Origin: Aspidapion aeneum
Lineage: Eukaryota > Arthropoda > Insecta > Coleoptera > Brentidae
Reading direction: 5' to 3'
NCBI GenBank assembly: GCA_963576565.1
Contig: OY755046.1
Coordinates: forward strand, 50,648,786 to 50,712,785
DNA: 64,000 nt
The position numbers and the translations under genes are program-made. Below, piece by piece: positions 36,301 through 41,317 of the stretch. The stretch's first letter is position 1, and each line of letters opens with the position of its first letter. The notes under the pieces are model-generated. The model saw nothing but the letters and a program-made list of their open reading frames with translations, searched no databases and was not told the DNA's origin.

Positions 36301-39018
36301 ACCGTGTGGCCCGTATAGGGTCACTGCATCCTGGAAGCCTGGCGGGAGACGCCAGGCTTTCAGGATGCAGTGACCCTAGGCCCGTAGTGGCACAAGCGTC
36401 ATTTCGAGTAAAGCCTGGCGGGAGACGCCAGGCTTTCAGGATGCAGTGACCCTAGGCCCGTAGTGGCACAAGCACGGATCACCTAGGTGATCCGTGGCAC
36501 AAGCGTCATTTCGAGTAGACTTTCTGAACTAATTTTATGGCAGTATTGGTGCATTAAACTTCATTCAATTTTGAATTGTTTTGCGCGTTTTAAGGGGTTT
36601 TCAATATTTTTGAGATGTGCCACTATTATCGCCGGTGAGCGATATATGAACCATAGTTTATTATCTATTTTTGTTTTAGGGACTACTGCAGAATGATATT
36701 TATCTCTTGTAGGTCTGTTTTATTAAAAAACTGCAAAAAAATAAAATATGACATTAGCAATATTAGCATATTTCTATTTTCAGGTTGCCAAAATTCACCC
36801 GATGTACCTAATGATGCCATGCTCACTTGCTTGTTCCATGGCCTACTGCCTTCCTGTGTCGACGCCACCCAACGCCATCGCGGCTGCCCCTTGCAACATG
36901 TCAAGCCCAGAAATGATAAAAGTGGGCTTAGGTAGGTTTTTAAGTAGTGCACAACAATTTTTTGTTTAAACAGCAAGTGAAGTTAAAGAAAAATCAGAAA
37001 AAAGTTGTCCTTGGCCGGGACTCGAACCCGGAATCTCTTGCTCTGTACGCAAACGCTGTCTCGTTGAGCCACCAAGGAACATACACAAATTTTCGGAAAA
37101 CTTCCACCTTTGTATATATGTGTGGTGTCTGAATACAATTACAGTTGCCTTCGTGCGAGTAATCGCTTTCCGTCTTTTAAATAAATTGTTTTTTCTCGTA
37201 AGGGGTGTAGCGAGATGCAATTTTTTTTATTTAAAAACTATACGTCAAACGGGAAAAAATCAAAAGACGACATTTGCTAAGCAAACAATAAGAATTTTAA
37301 AAATACAGTGAAACCTCCCATAAGCGGACACCGTGAGTGTGTCGATTTTGTCCGCTTATTGGAGGTGTCCGCTTATGAGAGGGAACTGCGATATTGTAAT
37401 ATATATTTATTAAAAATTTCCGCTGCTTGAGTTTTTCCGATTATAAATTTTTCAACGATCTTTAGTGCTGATAGATGTTCCTTCTCCGAAACGTTAACAA
37501 CTTCCAATTTTTCACGTAAACTAAGAAGTTTTTTACTAGGCACTATTTCAAAGAGATCTATTACTACCCAATTGAACAATAAAAATAAAACACAGCAGTC
37601 CAACCTCCGCCGAATAAAATATGTTGTAAATACGAGGTAATTACCCGGCTGCAGAGTGCGTTGTTGCCAACATACTACATAATGTTTATGAACATGTCGT
37701 GCAGCACTCCGTCCCGTTGTCAGAGGTTCGTGTCCGGTTAAGGGAGGTTTCAAAATTTTGAACCGTTTTTAAGCTGGAACCTAGGAAGCCCACCTCAATA
37801 AAAATATGGTAATATACTTGGTAAATGAAATTTTCTTTTTAGCAAACGGGAGCCATAAAAAGCACTTAATTTTCGCATATATAATATCTATAAAACTATT
37901 TATTATTTCTGTATGGGCTTACTAGCTTTATATTAAGCTAGCACGCCAATAATTTTTTTAAATTTCCATGGAAACCAAAGGAGCACAAAAATTTTAAAAA
38001 GTGGACGAAATTAGCACATAATTCTGAAATGTATTTTATTTAATTGTATTGAGGTGGGCTTGCTAGATTTATATAAACCTAGCCAGCCCACACGTTTTTT
38101 TAAAAAAAGCTTAAAAACTTGGTAAATGAAATTTTCTTTTTAGCAAACGGGAGCACATAAAAAGCAGTTAATTTTCACATACAAATAATATAAAAATATT
38201 TATTATTTCTGTATGGGCTTGCTACCTTTATATAAAGCTAGCACGCCAAACATTTTTTTAAATTTCCGTGGAAACCAAAGGAGCACAAAAATTTTAAAAA
38301 GTGGACGAAGTTAGCACATAATTCTGGAATACATTTTTTAAATTTTTATTGAGGTGGGCTTGCTAGGTTTATGGAGGTCAATAACCCTGTACTTTTAAAC
38401 AGATATAGTGTTAAAAATGACGTTAACCGAAAAATTCATTAAATATCATCATACCTTAGAGTAAGACAAAAATATACTTCAAGCATTATACAGTGGCGTG
38501 TCCTATAGGGGGCCAAAGTGGGGGGGCGAACGCCCCCCCCCCCCCCGCCCCTCTGCGCTTGGCGCCCCTGGCGTCCTTTGAGAAAAAAATAGAATTAATA
38601 GTGCTATTATATTTGACTCCCATACCTATATTTGCGCCCCTTAAGGTCTTCGCCCCTCCCCCGCCCTTTTATCCACGACACGCTACTGGCATTATACTAA
38701 AGTAAACCTTGTACAAATAATTTAAGGAAATATTCATTGGTCAAAAAGAATGCCACAATGTCAAAGTAACCCAAGGTTTTAGGGTTTTGCTTATTAAATA
38801 GAGATTTTTTAGGGTATTACAAAAAAGGACACTTATTTTTGAGCAAATTGATTTTAAATTCTAAAAAATGTTTTATATTTTATTTTATAGGTGTGGTGAT
38901 TATTGGACTGGGAGTACTATTTGGTATTTTTCCTTTGTTGGCACCACTGATTTGGGACATGCACAACTTTCCTGAGTGGGCGATAGACAGCTCTAAAACA
39001 ACAACTGCGAAAGCGTGA
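6102..39018 (+). CDS. SLC13/INDY-type sodium-dependent di/tricarboxylate transporter, C-terminal part, five exons
   Basis: The spliced exons 6102-6300, 11531-11711, 34939-35138, 36784-36931 and 38891-39018 give about 285 residues of continuous frame ending in TGA. The family (Drosophila INDY, mammalian SLC13A2/3/5) moves citrate, succinate and related dicarboxylates across the plasma membrane with sodium. Visible family marks, in order: MGPMSFHEKSVALCF and a membrane segment with WFFRKP; VKDASAAHIVVLILFILPS; WSVVNQKMSWGLIFLLGGGFALAEASKATGMS split over two exons; the sodium-site loop FASNVAVANVLLPVLSEIA; the TPPNAI motif; and a last membrane helix ending in HNFPEWAID. All junctions have AG acceptors and GT donors with compatible phases. 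Family members are about 570 residues, so the N-terminal half must lie left of the window. The 23.2 kb intron carries an 18 kb retrotransposon in antisense. Family call is firm; substrate is inferred. Confidence 0.92.
7251..7425. mobile_element. hAT-type MITE (CAGTGGCG family)
   Basis: CAGTGGCGTACGCAGGAGG starts at 7251 and ends in CAAACGCCACTG at 7425, with G-rich then C-rich inner sequence. Two better preserved relatives in this window (38491 and 48907) have exact 8-bp target duplications, as expected of hAT elements. Here the flanks match only partly. Confidence 0.6.
8585..8980 (+). pseudogene. Penelope-like element, GIY-YIG endonuclease fragment
   Basis: The plus frame reads SSGVYRIPCTCGSVYIGTTK, then EHKANCRLGHTEKSAVADH, YPRLYREAIEIHKH and a WVPVL tail. 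This is the C-terminal GIY-YIG endonuclease of Penelope-like retroelements: GVY and VYIG form the GIY-YIG pair, and the conserved glutamate is in REAIEI. The preceding reverse transcriptase is absent, so the copy is truncated. The frame stays open to about 9088, but its last part runs into terminal-repeat sequence. Sequence just upstream (about 8480-8580) is an inverted copy of the hammerhead-bearing terminal repeat also seen at 11060-11130. Confidence 0.85.
9605..9800. mobile_element. Probable short TIR element (TACAGGGTGT ends)
   Basis: TACAGGGTGTTAAGAG near 9608 faces an inverted GGGACACCCGGTA near 9788. Only about 12 bases of the ends match, so the element is tentative. Non-coding. Confidence 0.35.
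10200..10640. repeat. Dispersed repeat, copy A
   Basis: It contains CTCAATTACCTTTCGTTTGATATC, a GGTGGATTTTGTTCATTTT block, ATTGAAATCGGGCAAGC, TTTTTGAGTTATG, an ACAGACAGACAGACAGACGG microsatellite and a tail with TCGGAGCAACTTTTTTTCTCG. A second copy lies at about 34550-34860 with most words conserved. The first 100 bases are themselves duplicated. An insect element whose family I cannot name. Confidence 0.65.
10977..11150 (+). mobile_element. Penelope-like terminal repeat fragment
   Basis: The run from CGAAGGAGCCAGAGTGCATTTTAG through the hammerhead-like core to CCCGAAAGCACACCCACC matches, in inverse orientation, sequences on both sides of the GIY-YIG fragment (about 9040-9080 and 8490-8590). 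It is therefore a terminal repeat from the same retroelement family. Confidence 0.65.
11067..11108 (+). ncRNA. Hammerhead-like ribozyme core (degenerate)
   Basis: CTGAAGA at 11067-11073 fits the CUGANGA core. GCCATC (11075-11080) pairs with GATGGC (11088-11093) as stem II, followed by GAAAC at 11094-11098. CGT and ACG can form a short stem III around CGAGA. Penelope-like elements are known to carry such ribozymes in their terminal repeats. The usual UH before the cleavage site is not present here, so activity is doubtful. The second, inverted copy near 8530-8575 has lost the CTGA part. Confidence 0.4.
11278..11337 (+). pseudogene. Non-LTR retrotransposon 3' end relic
   Basis: The frame reads CRDEAETESIRHLWTCQEM then stop. 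The spacing of C, E-T, H-L and C resembles the C-terminal zinc-finger-like motif found after the RT/RNase H of jockey- and R1-type elements. The 3' flank has the pyrimidine-rich ending TTTACCTAACCTAACCC. Only this tail is left. Confidence 0.45.
11531..11711 (+). CDS. SLC13-type transporter, second exon in window
   Basis: Acceptor tttattacag ends at 11530 and the donor gttagt starts at 11712. It encodes VKDASAAHIVVLILFILPS, a loop with KRPKDASKALLTW, and KMSWGLIFLLG. The last base is the first of the glycine codon completed 23 kb downstream. VKDA and the KMSWGLIFLLGGG junction are strong family marks. Confidence 0.9.
11712..12966. other. Start of the 23 kb transporter intron, no gene seen
   Basis: AT-rich unique-looking sequence. 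Short open frames here have no recognisable domain and poor codon structure. Confidence 0.5.
12967..13893 (-). mobile_element. Mariner transposon, internally deleted, TA target
   Basis: CGAGGGTGGATCAAATATAA begins at 12967 and its inverse ends at 13893; TA dinucleotides flank both sides (12965-12966 and 13894-13895). At 927 bp it is shorter than the usual 1.3 kb. It holds a broken transposase on the minus strand and sits in the transporter intron. Confidence 0.88.
13006..13473 (-). pseudogene. Mariner transposase, C-terminal D34D half
   Basis: The minus frame includes LLLHDNARPDTAVL, HWTVLEYPPYSPDLSPCDFH and a C-terminal helix region. The two aspartates, in HDNARP and SPCDFH, are 34 residues apart, as in the mariner D,D34D class. 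There is no proper start. The N-terminal DNA-binding part (NKTLSWVPVKT and KPAEIRLRAQF are recognisable near 13592-13700) is in another frame, and the region with the first catalytic aspartate is degraded. Not functional. Confidence 0.85.
13896..15132. other. Intron sequence, partial hAT-type end
   Basis: No gene recognised. Near 14970-15021 a G-run and C-run followed by GGAGCCGCCACTG matches the right end of the CAGTGGCG hAT MITE family; its left end was not found. The last four bases before 15133, ACAT, are the target duplication of the Ty3 element. Confidence 0.45.
15133..18500 (-). repeat. 3' LTR of the Ty3 element, 3368 bp
   Basis: Its window-left end is TGTGGCCTTAAAAAAAG and its right end is ACACGTTACA. 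It matches 28718-33274 almost base for base, apart from the insertion there. Small open frames inside it (for instance 16919-17203 minus, 94 codons) recur in the other LTR only because the LTRs are copies; none resembles a known protein. Confidence 0.97.
18501..18516 (-). promoter_or_regulatory. Polypurine tract before 3' LTR
   Basis: On the minus strand a run of eight G, then ATTA, immediately precedes the TGTAACG start of the 3' LTR. It is the expected plus-strand primer. The four bases ATTA between the G-run and the LTR are a little unusual. Confidence 0.75.
18540..21689 (-). CDS. pol: Ty3/gypsy Pol polyprotein (protease, RT, RNase H, integrase)
   Basis: Pol lies in the -1 frame relative to gag and is open from inside gag (21689) to the stop at 18540. 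It has no own ATG near its start, so it is made by frameshift. Residues below are counted from the codon at 21605. Protease LLDSGAS is at 25-31. RT has FCVDYRKLN (231-239) and the catalytic YLDD (331-334). RNase H has the acidic residues in IQTDASGYG (D480), ERECLA (E519/E521) and TDH (D546). Integrase has H675, H682, C712 and C715 for the zinc-binding HHCC, then D745, D805 and E840 (DD35E) and a GPY-type module (FVGPYVIRN, about 979-987). No chromodomain and no env follow; the polypurine tract begins 24 bases after the stop. All key residues are intact. Confidence 0.97.
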   Translation of the reverse strand, partial: RTQALVGGRPSSQPEQASTDRLTNVLDYVISHARKDERPYLEVDVLGNKLLGLLDSGASRTFLGNHGWSIIERFGFSLDTTKKTSCIVANGQSTSSIGTVQLPMRVQDKFRLIEVVVVPELPHTLILGLDFWISMGIVPNLSTNEWHFADNKDVICSLETSDQQTTLTPYESERLEELVDKYKTIMDDSLGCTDRVEHKITTNAAPIRQRSYKVSPVIQKLIDDEIDEMLKMDVIERSSSSWASPVVMVQKKNTKKYRFCVDYRKLNSVTARDSYPLPLVSETLDKLKDAKYLSTLDIKSAYWQVPMEESSKPLTAFICRRGLFQFKRLPFGLHNAPATWQRLIDSIIGNDLDPYVYVYLDDLVIVTQSFSEHLRILEEVLRRLQNAKITVSWEKCQLCRPEMTYLGFVVDRRGIRVDPNKIRAMLELQRPRTVREVRRVVGTISWYRRFIENFSAIIAPITALTKKNQKFDWTPDCEKAFIKIKELLVTAPILTCPDYTKEFVIQTDASGYGIGACLTQPYPEGDKVICYLSRSLTKQERVYTTTERECLALVWAIEKLRPYIEGISFKVITDHFSLKWLHSLKEPSGRLARWSVKLQQYDFEVIHRKGKDLVVPDMLSRAVPMIDTISQPRDVSTAIKDRWYQKMVKRVVESPLKFMNWRYTDNKLYKYVKQEYPQLSPSNEYWKEVVPKDHRRRIIGEAHDPPTAGHMGVYKTFHRLAEKYYWPKMRQDVATFVKKCFVCAAHKGDTQGVSDQMISHPKPTRPWEIISTDLCGPLPRSTKGNCWILVVTDYLSKFSLVFPMRTAPTQAVVKHLEEQVFMVFGVPRLILCDNGPQYKSNEFKRFAESYQVKIQYNPYYHPRANPTERTNRTLKTMLCCYVKDNHRKWDEQIHKHACAIRTATHETTRMSPFFVNFGRNMCLSGKDYSNPVLLSEENGVQSAAESKNEGFRKLYADVKRRLEVAGEKNVVQYNLRTSFVVGQRVWKKNYVLSDAAKFFSKKLAPKFVGPYVIRNKISPWIFELQEPSGKVLPGSWHAKDLKSAADLSD
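21671..23455 (-). CDS. gag: Ty3/gypsy Gag polyprotein
   Basis: The first in-frame ATG is at 23455, giving 594 residues. Gag forms the particle in which the RNA is reverse transcribed. A middle part rich in Q, P and S (QPQHSSTQQPTNQPS) separates an N-terminal helical region from a capsid-like region containing KWNLKFTGERG, FMAEYLPSSYGEKLLKE and GESIGTYIAVM, all usual in Ty3 Gag. Near the C-terminus lies one intact zinc knuckle, CYRCNQTGHMAIGC (about 547-560), and a second, CYSCGQAGVTVREC (about 568-581), in which the metal-binding histidine is valine. The stop TAG at 21671-21673 lies just after the frameshift site. The first six codons upstream of this ATG are also open. Confidence 0.93.
   Translation of the reverse strand: MAISLSRLSDVRYLVKDELIYELTWRGIAIGSVEEMKQQLILIRQRERTDGSMRYPPYPFKFGQDAFSCMKKLDSLVPLVEKFSGTSKGGEFRKIAVRLEHVLARINNMNPSNFEESQTKGILVAETLSLIGRLQSQATDLLRVGVNSDDDEASETQSTSRSSDHSTNVGNFPSQSQLPQPQHSSTQQPTNQPSVIAPVQMQVLANPTQAPIQAPPPMLIQNDRASAFHYQQPSTVPLSLAALQSSIAPIAQSRPFSCSSPVPMSSDPGTSYHVALVPPHKWNLKFTGERGTISVTSFFERVDELSQARGVSKKVLLNSGIDLFEKSAYTFYKDVRREVHTWEQLEQRFMAEYLPSSYGEKLLKEIQKRKQGPGESIGTYIAVMNTYFQRLGCPVSEEAKLAIVFRNIADIYKNGLIATEVNSLSHLKDLCRRIDQRYGLEEENFTPRKNQSIEPDLAYVDVESDSDDFSTGVDAIQISGAGTSNQQNLNHPANRFDRNRQQPASNFAVRADRDRQQPASGQSSVNDRDEQPPQGVRPGRANRDVVCYRCNQTGHMAIGCALPRGKQCYSCGQAGVTVRECRNCNRQGNGPRRS
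21689..21695 (-). promoter_or_regulatory. -1 ribosomal frameshift site GGGAAAC
   Basis: The minus strand reads G GGA AAC in the gag frame, the X XXY YYZ form of eukaryotic and retroviral -1 slippery sites, five codons before the gag stop. A shift here enters the open pol frame directly. Downstream GGTCGA and TCGACC could form a stem, which is inferred. Confidence 0.8.
23456..28697 (-). other. Untranslated leader of the Ty3 element, 5.2 kb
   Basis: Between the primer site and gag there is no convincing reading frame. The longest frames (27221-27550 minus, 109 codons, and 25719-26060 plus, 113 codons) match nothing I know. The plus strand is rich in A runs and C, so the transcript strand is rich in T and G. 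Leaders in this group are often a few hundred bases to 1-2 kb, so this one is long. Confidence 0.7.
28698..28714 (-). promoter_or_regulatory. Primer-binding site, tRNA-Lys-like
   Basis: Three bases after the 5' LTR the minus strand reads TGGCGCCCTACGTG. The 3' end of insect tRNA-Lys would pair with TGGCGCCCAACGTGGGG, so 13 of the first 14 bases fit, with one mismatch at position 9. It defines where minus-strand DNA synthesis starts. Confidence 0.85.
28718..33274 (-). repeat. 5' LTR of the Ty3 element, interrupted
   Basis: Same ends as the other LTR. It is interrupted at 31224-32425 by a DNA element. As the 5' LTR it should hold the element's promoter on the minus strand; I could not assign a TATA box or start site with confidence. 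Confidence 0.96.
31224..32423. mobile_element. 1.2 kb DNA-transposon-like insertion in the 5' LTR
   Basis: The 3' LTR gives the empty site: CTATACTAAG at 17637-17646 is interrupted in the 5' LTR. The ends CCTAACAAACAATTAAAG and CCCAACTAACATTTATAG (the latter read inverted) are imperfect inverted repeats, and AT is duplicated at the target. No transposase frame, so it is non-autonomous. It contains ACTACTACGTCGTAG twice near 31408-31445. Family not recognised. Confidence 0.75.
33275..34549. other. Intron sequence after the Ty3 element
   Basis: Starts with the ACAT target duplication. No gene or clear repeat recognised; short frames lack domains. Confidence 0.5.
34550..34860. repeat. Dispersed repeat, copy B
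   Basis: Second copy of the repeat at 10200-10640: CTCAATTAACTTTTGTTTGATATC, GGTGGATTTTGTTCATTTTT, ATTGAAATCGGGCAAGCGG, a CAGACAGA microsatellite and TCGGAGCAACTTTTTTTCTCG. It lies less than 100 bases before the transporter exon at 34939. Confidence 0.65.
34939..35138 (+). CDS. SLC13-type transporter, third exon in window
   Basis: Acceptor tatgacag ends at 34938 and the donor gtaagt starts at 35139. The exon begins with the two bases finishing the split glycine and encodes GGFALAEASKATGMSNLIANRL, a membrane segment, then the sodium-coordination loop TQFASNVAVANVLLPVLSEIAL. In frame and phase 0 at its end. Confidence 0.92.
35560..36303. mobile_element. Fold-back element with long inverted ends (ACCGGTGTTCGGATC family)
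   Basis: GGTGGATAGAATAGACCGGT begins at 35560 and its inverse ends at 36303. The match continues through GTTCGGATCTTATAAATAT, TGACGTCACTGGTGGTCCAG and CTAACTTTTGTT-type blocks for more than 150 bases on each side. The first block is repeated again near 35930, so the element is composite. A relative lies at 59855-63237. Non-coding. Confidence 0.8.
36316..36455. repeat. Palindrome of two abutting TAGGGTCACTGCATCC ends, then a partial duplication
   Basis: Arms of 29 bases (36316-36344 and 36350-36378, one mismatch) are separated by five bases. They are the same sequence as the ends at 2852 and 4916, joined end to end. A unit from AGCCTGGCGGGAGACGCC through CCCGTAGTGGCACAAGC is then repeated at about 36412-36473. 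Confidence 0.85.
36474..36495. repeat. Perfect 22-bp palindrome
   Basis: ACGGATCACCT is followed directly by its exact inverse. GTGGCACAAGCGTCATTTCGAGTA, seen before at about 36387-36410, resumes after it, so the palindrome sits inside a duplicated unit. Confidence 0.8.
36784..36931 (+). CDS. SLC13-type transporter, fourth exon in window
   Basis: Acceptor attttcag ends at 36783 and the donor gtaggt starts at 36932. It encodes VAKIHPMYLMMPCSLACS, MAYCLPVSTPPNAI and NMSSPEMIKVGL. TPPNAI is one of the most conserved motifs of SLC13 carriers. The last base starts a glycine codon completed in the next exon. Confidence 0.93.
37008..37078 (-). tRNA. tRNA-like gene, anticodon loop position ACA
   Basis: On the minus strand, 71 bases fold as a cloverleaf: acceptor TCCTTGG/CCAAGGA, a short D stem GCT/AGC, anticodon stem TTTGC/GCAAG around loop GTACAGA, and T stem CCGGG/CCCGG around TTCGAGT. 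The A box (TGGCTCAACGAG) and B box (GGTTCGAGTCC) fit RNA polymerase III promoters, and a run of six T follows a few bases downstream (36998-37003). The apparent anticodon ACA would read UGU, but insects use GCA for cysteine, so it may be a tRNA-derived repeat or an off-function copy rather than a working tRNA. Confidence 0.6.
37306..37752 (-). mobile_element. Tigger/pogo-type element, internally deleted
   Basis: CAGTGAAACCTCCCATAAGC starts at 37306 and faces GGTTAAGGGAGGTTTCA ending at 37752. On the minus strand a frame at about 37373-37570 reads SKKLLSLREKLEVVNVSEKE, LSALKIVEKFIIGKTQAAEI, the helix-turn-helix DNA-binding start of Tigger/CENP-B-like transposases. The catalytic part is missing. 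Confidence 0.7.
37816..38400. repeat. Tandem duplication, unit about 301 bp
   Basis: ACTTGGTAAATGAAATTTTC starts at 37816 and again at 38117. Later words (AGCAAACGGGAG, TTTCTGTATGGGCTT, AAAGGAGCACAAAAATTTTAAAAAGTGGACGAA and GAGGTGGGCTTGCTAG) repeat in the same order. Two copies, moderately diverged, inside the last transporter intron. Confidence 0.85.
38491..38688. mobile_element. hAT-type MITE with 8-bp target duplication
   Basis: CAGTGGCGTGTCCTATAGGG starts at 38491 and ACACGCTACTG ends at 38688. GCATTATA flanks it on both sides (38483-38490 and 38689-38696). The interior has G and C runs. Non-autonomous, in the last transporter intron. Confidence 0.85.
38891..39018 (+). CDS. SLC13-type transporter, terminal exon
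   Basis: Acceptor tattttatag ends at 38890. The exon encodes the last membrane helix (VVIIGLGVLFGIFPLLAPLIW) and the tail DMHNFPEWAIDSSKTTTAKA, then TGA at 39016-39018. FPEWA close to the C-terminus is usual for the family. Confidence 0.9.
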
Positions 39019-39130
39019 TTTGTTTCGTTTTTTTGCCATATTGAAAGTATTCATAGTGAAAATCTATGATATAGTTGGTCTTTGTAAAGCAAAACTGTAA
39101 ACTAATCGTTATTTTTTTCAAAAAATAAAA
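39019..39130 (+). promoter_or_regulatory. Transporter 3' UTR with AATAAA signal
   Basis: An AATAAA hexamer sits at 39125-39130, about 107 bases after the stop codon, followed by a T-rich stretch. This is the likeliest polyadenylation signal for the plus-strand transporter gene. Confidence 0.6.
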
Positions 39131-40510
39131 TTATTTAAAGTCTTTTTTCTTTTTGTTGGTATAAGGATGATTCTACAAAAATGGTGCTGTGGAGTGGGAA
39201 TGCATATTTTTCAAACACAGACCGCAAATGAAGCATAGTTTTAGTTATAAGATTTAAAACGAAATGTTTTCTTTATGGAGCATTTGAGTTTAATGTATAA
39301 AAAAATTGCAAGTTTATAATTTTTTTTATTACAAAGGAAATACCTCATTCCTCTGGTGCAGTCCCAAACCACATATTAAAAACTATAATAGAAAAAAATA
39401 TCCTAATAAATAATATTTAACCAAGTCTTAACTATTTATCAAAAAAATGATAAATCTTAAGTTTGCAGTCATATTTTTGAAAATCCGAATTTACATCTTC
39501 TCAGGAAAATTTTACAATTTTAAACGTGCTCCATTTTTAATAACACAATATTTGTGAATACCACCGGTTAATTTCTAGAGAAAGAGACGGCCCTGGATAT
39601 CTAATTTACTTGTGAGGGTGACAAGTTGTGACAGATAATGTCAACTTTAGTTTGGTTTAAGTTATAGATCTTTTTATTTTCGGCAGAAAATTAGTTTTTT
39701 TCGGAGAAATCAAAAAGGAACGCTTCAATTATCATCCCTCTGGTAAGTAAATATTCGACTGATATTAATAGAATAATTTTTTTGTTGATTGTTTTAAAAT
39801 TATAAGTATAGGAACTTTGTTTATATAAAACTTAAGTTAAGTAGTCTAAATAGATTTTGATTTAAATTGGAAAACCATTGAAAAACTCATTCCTCTGGTA
39901 CTCATCCCTCTGGAATTTTTATGCAATAATTCCTAAAATTTGGGAAAATAAATGTTTCTTAGCTTACACCTAATTAGTTACATAAATTTAAAAAAACAAA
40001 ATTATTTACTGTGCTGTACTGTTATTTAAAGGCAATGACCAAAAATGATATCAATATAGCCCGCTTTTGGTAGAATCATAACTATGTTAAAGTTTAACCT
40101 AAAGTGAATAGCCAAGAAAATTTTTTGTTAAATTTGTAGAAGGAAAAAAGATAAGCTGGTAAGGATAACATCATTTTTATTAACAGCCTGTTTTTATTTG
40201 GCCATTTTTCAAAAAATTAACCACGTTAATATTACTAGTATTGACGAAGGTTCACTACTTAGTAAAAACTAAACATGTAGTTTTGTTGGTGACTTTGGTA
40301 TAAATTCTTAAAGTAAAATGCCAACTTTGTTAAAAATGTCAACTTTGTTAAATGTACTTCAGTTTAGTTATCATCATTACTAACAAAACTGATATGTTAA
40401 CAAAACTGAGGAAGCATTTAAATTTCCCGCCTAATTGGCTAACAATACAAAACGAAAGGTTCTTCCTAGTTTGGAAATGTTTGGTTAAACTTGGTTATTA
40501 CTACTCCTAT
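39131..40510. other. Intergenic DNA after the transporter gene
   Basis: AT-rich, no gene recognised. The word CATYCCTCTGGTA recurs near 39347, 39736, 39892 and 39903 without a clear unit length. Confidence 0.45.
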
Positions 40511-41317
40511 GTCGGTTTAGAACATTTTTCTACGTTGTCCGACGCCTTTTCTCCATCCCTTCGATTCTGACAATCATCTTCTGCCAGGTTTTTTTTACTC
40601 ATTGATCTTTGGATTGACTGTTGCCATTCTAGTTTAGGACGCTCTCTTTTTCTGCGCCCTATTGGACCTGCTTTGGTAATCTTTCGTCGTTCATCCCTTG
40701 TATATGGCCGTACCATATCAGTTGTCTTTTAGTGATGTCATCCGACTCCATTCTTTTTTTTATGATCTTATTTCTTATGTGATCTGTTCTCATTGATCTT
40801 CTTATTGCATCCATTTCGACACTTTCCATTTTTGTTTTGTATTTTTCTGTTACGCGACAAGTCTCTATTCCATACAACAGCGTGCTTTTCATAATTGTTT
40901 CATATATATTAAATTTTACATTCTTCTACATCTCTCTGCTCCATAAAATACTCTTAAGACATCCAATAACCTTTTTTGGTTTCACTATTCTTTTTTCCAG
41001 TTCCTTACAGTCTGTTCTGTCTTATCAAATGAGACACCCAAGTATAAATAGTCATTAAATGGAGATACTGTTTGTCCATTATCTAGTTCTAACTCACTTG
41101 ATTCGTTTTCAATACATAAGTGCTGTGTCTTGCCCACATACACTGTTAACCCCCACTTTTGGTATTCTTCCATTAACTTTCTCATCATATACTCCATGTC
41201 TTCTTTATTATTAACTACAATTCCTTGGTCGTCGGCAAACTGTAGTGCGTATATGGTAAATAGGTCGTTAAGTTCTTTTGAAAGTCGATTGGCTACTACG
41301 GCTGCAAATTAAATCAG
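40511..41317 (-). pseudogene. RTE-type non-LTR retrotransposon, 3' part of reverse transcriptase
   Basis: Minus-strand pieces in changing frames read YALQFADDQGIVVNNKEDME with the catalytic FADD, YQKWGLTVYVGKTQ, DYLYLGVSF, then LLYGIETCRVTEKYKTKMES, RQLIWYGHIQGMNDERLPK and GRRKRERPKLEWQQSI. This order is that of RTE-clade reverse transcriptases. At least two frameshifts and no 5' half: a dead fragment. Confidence 0.85.
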
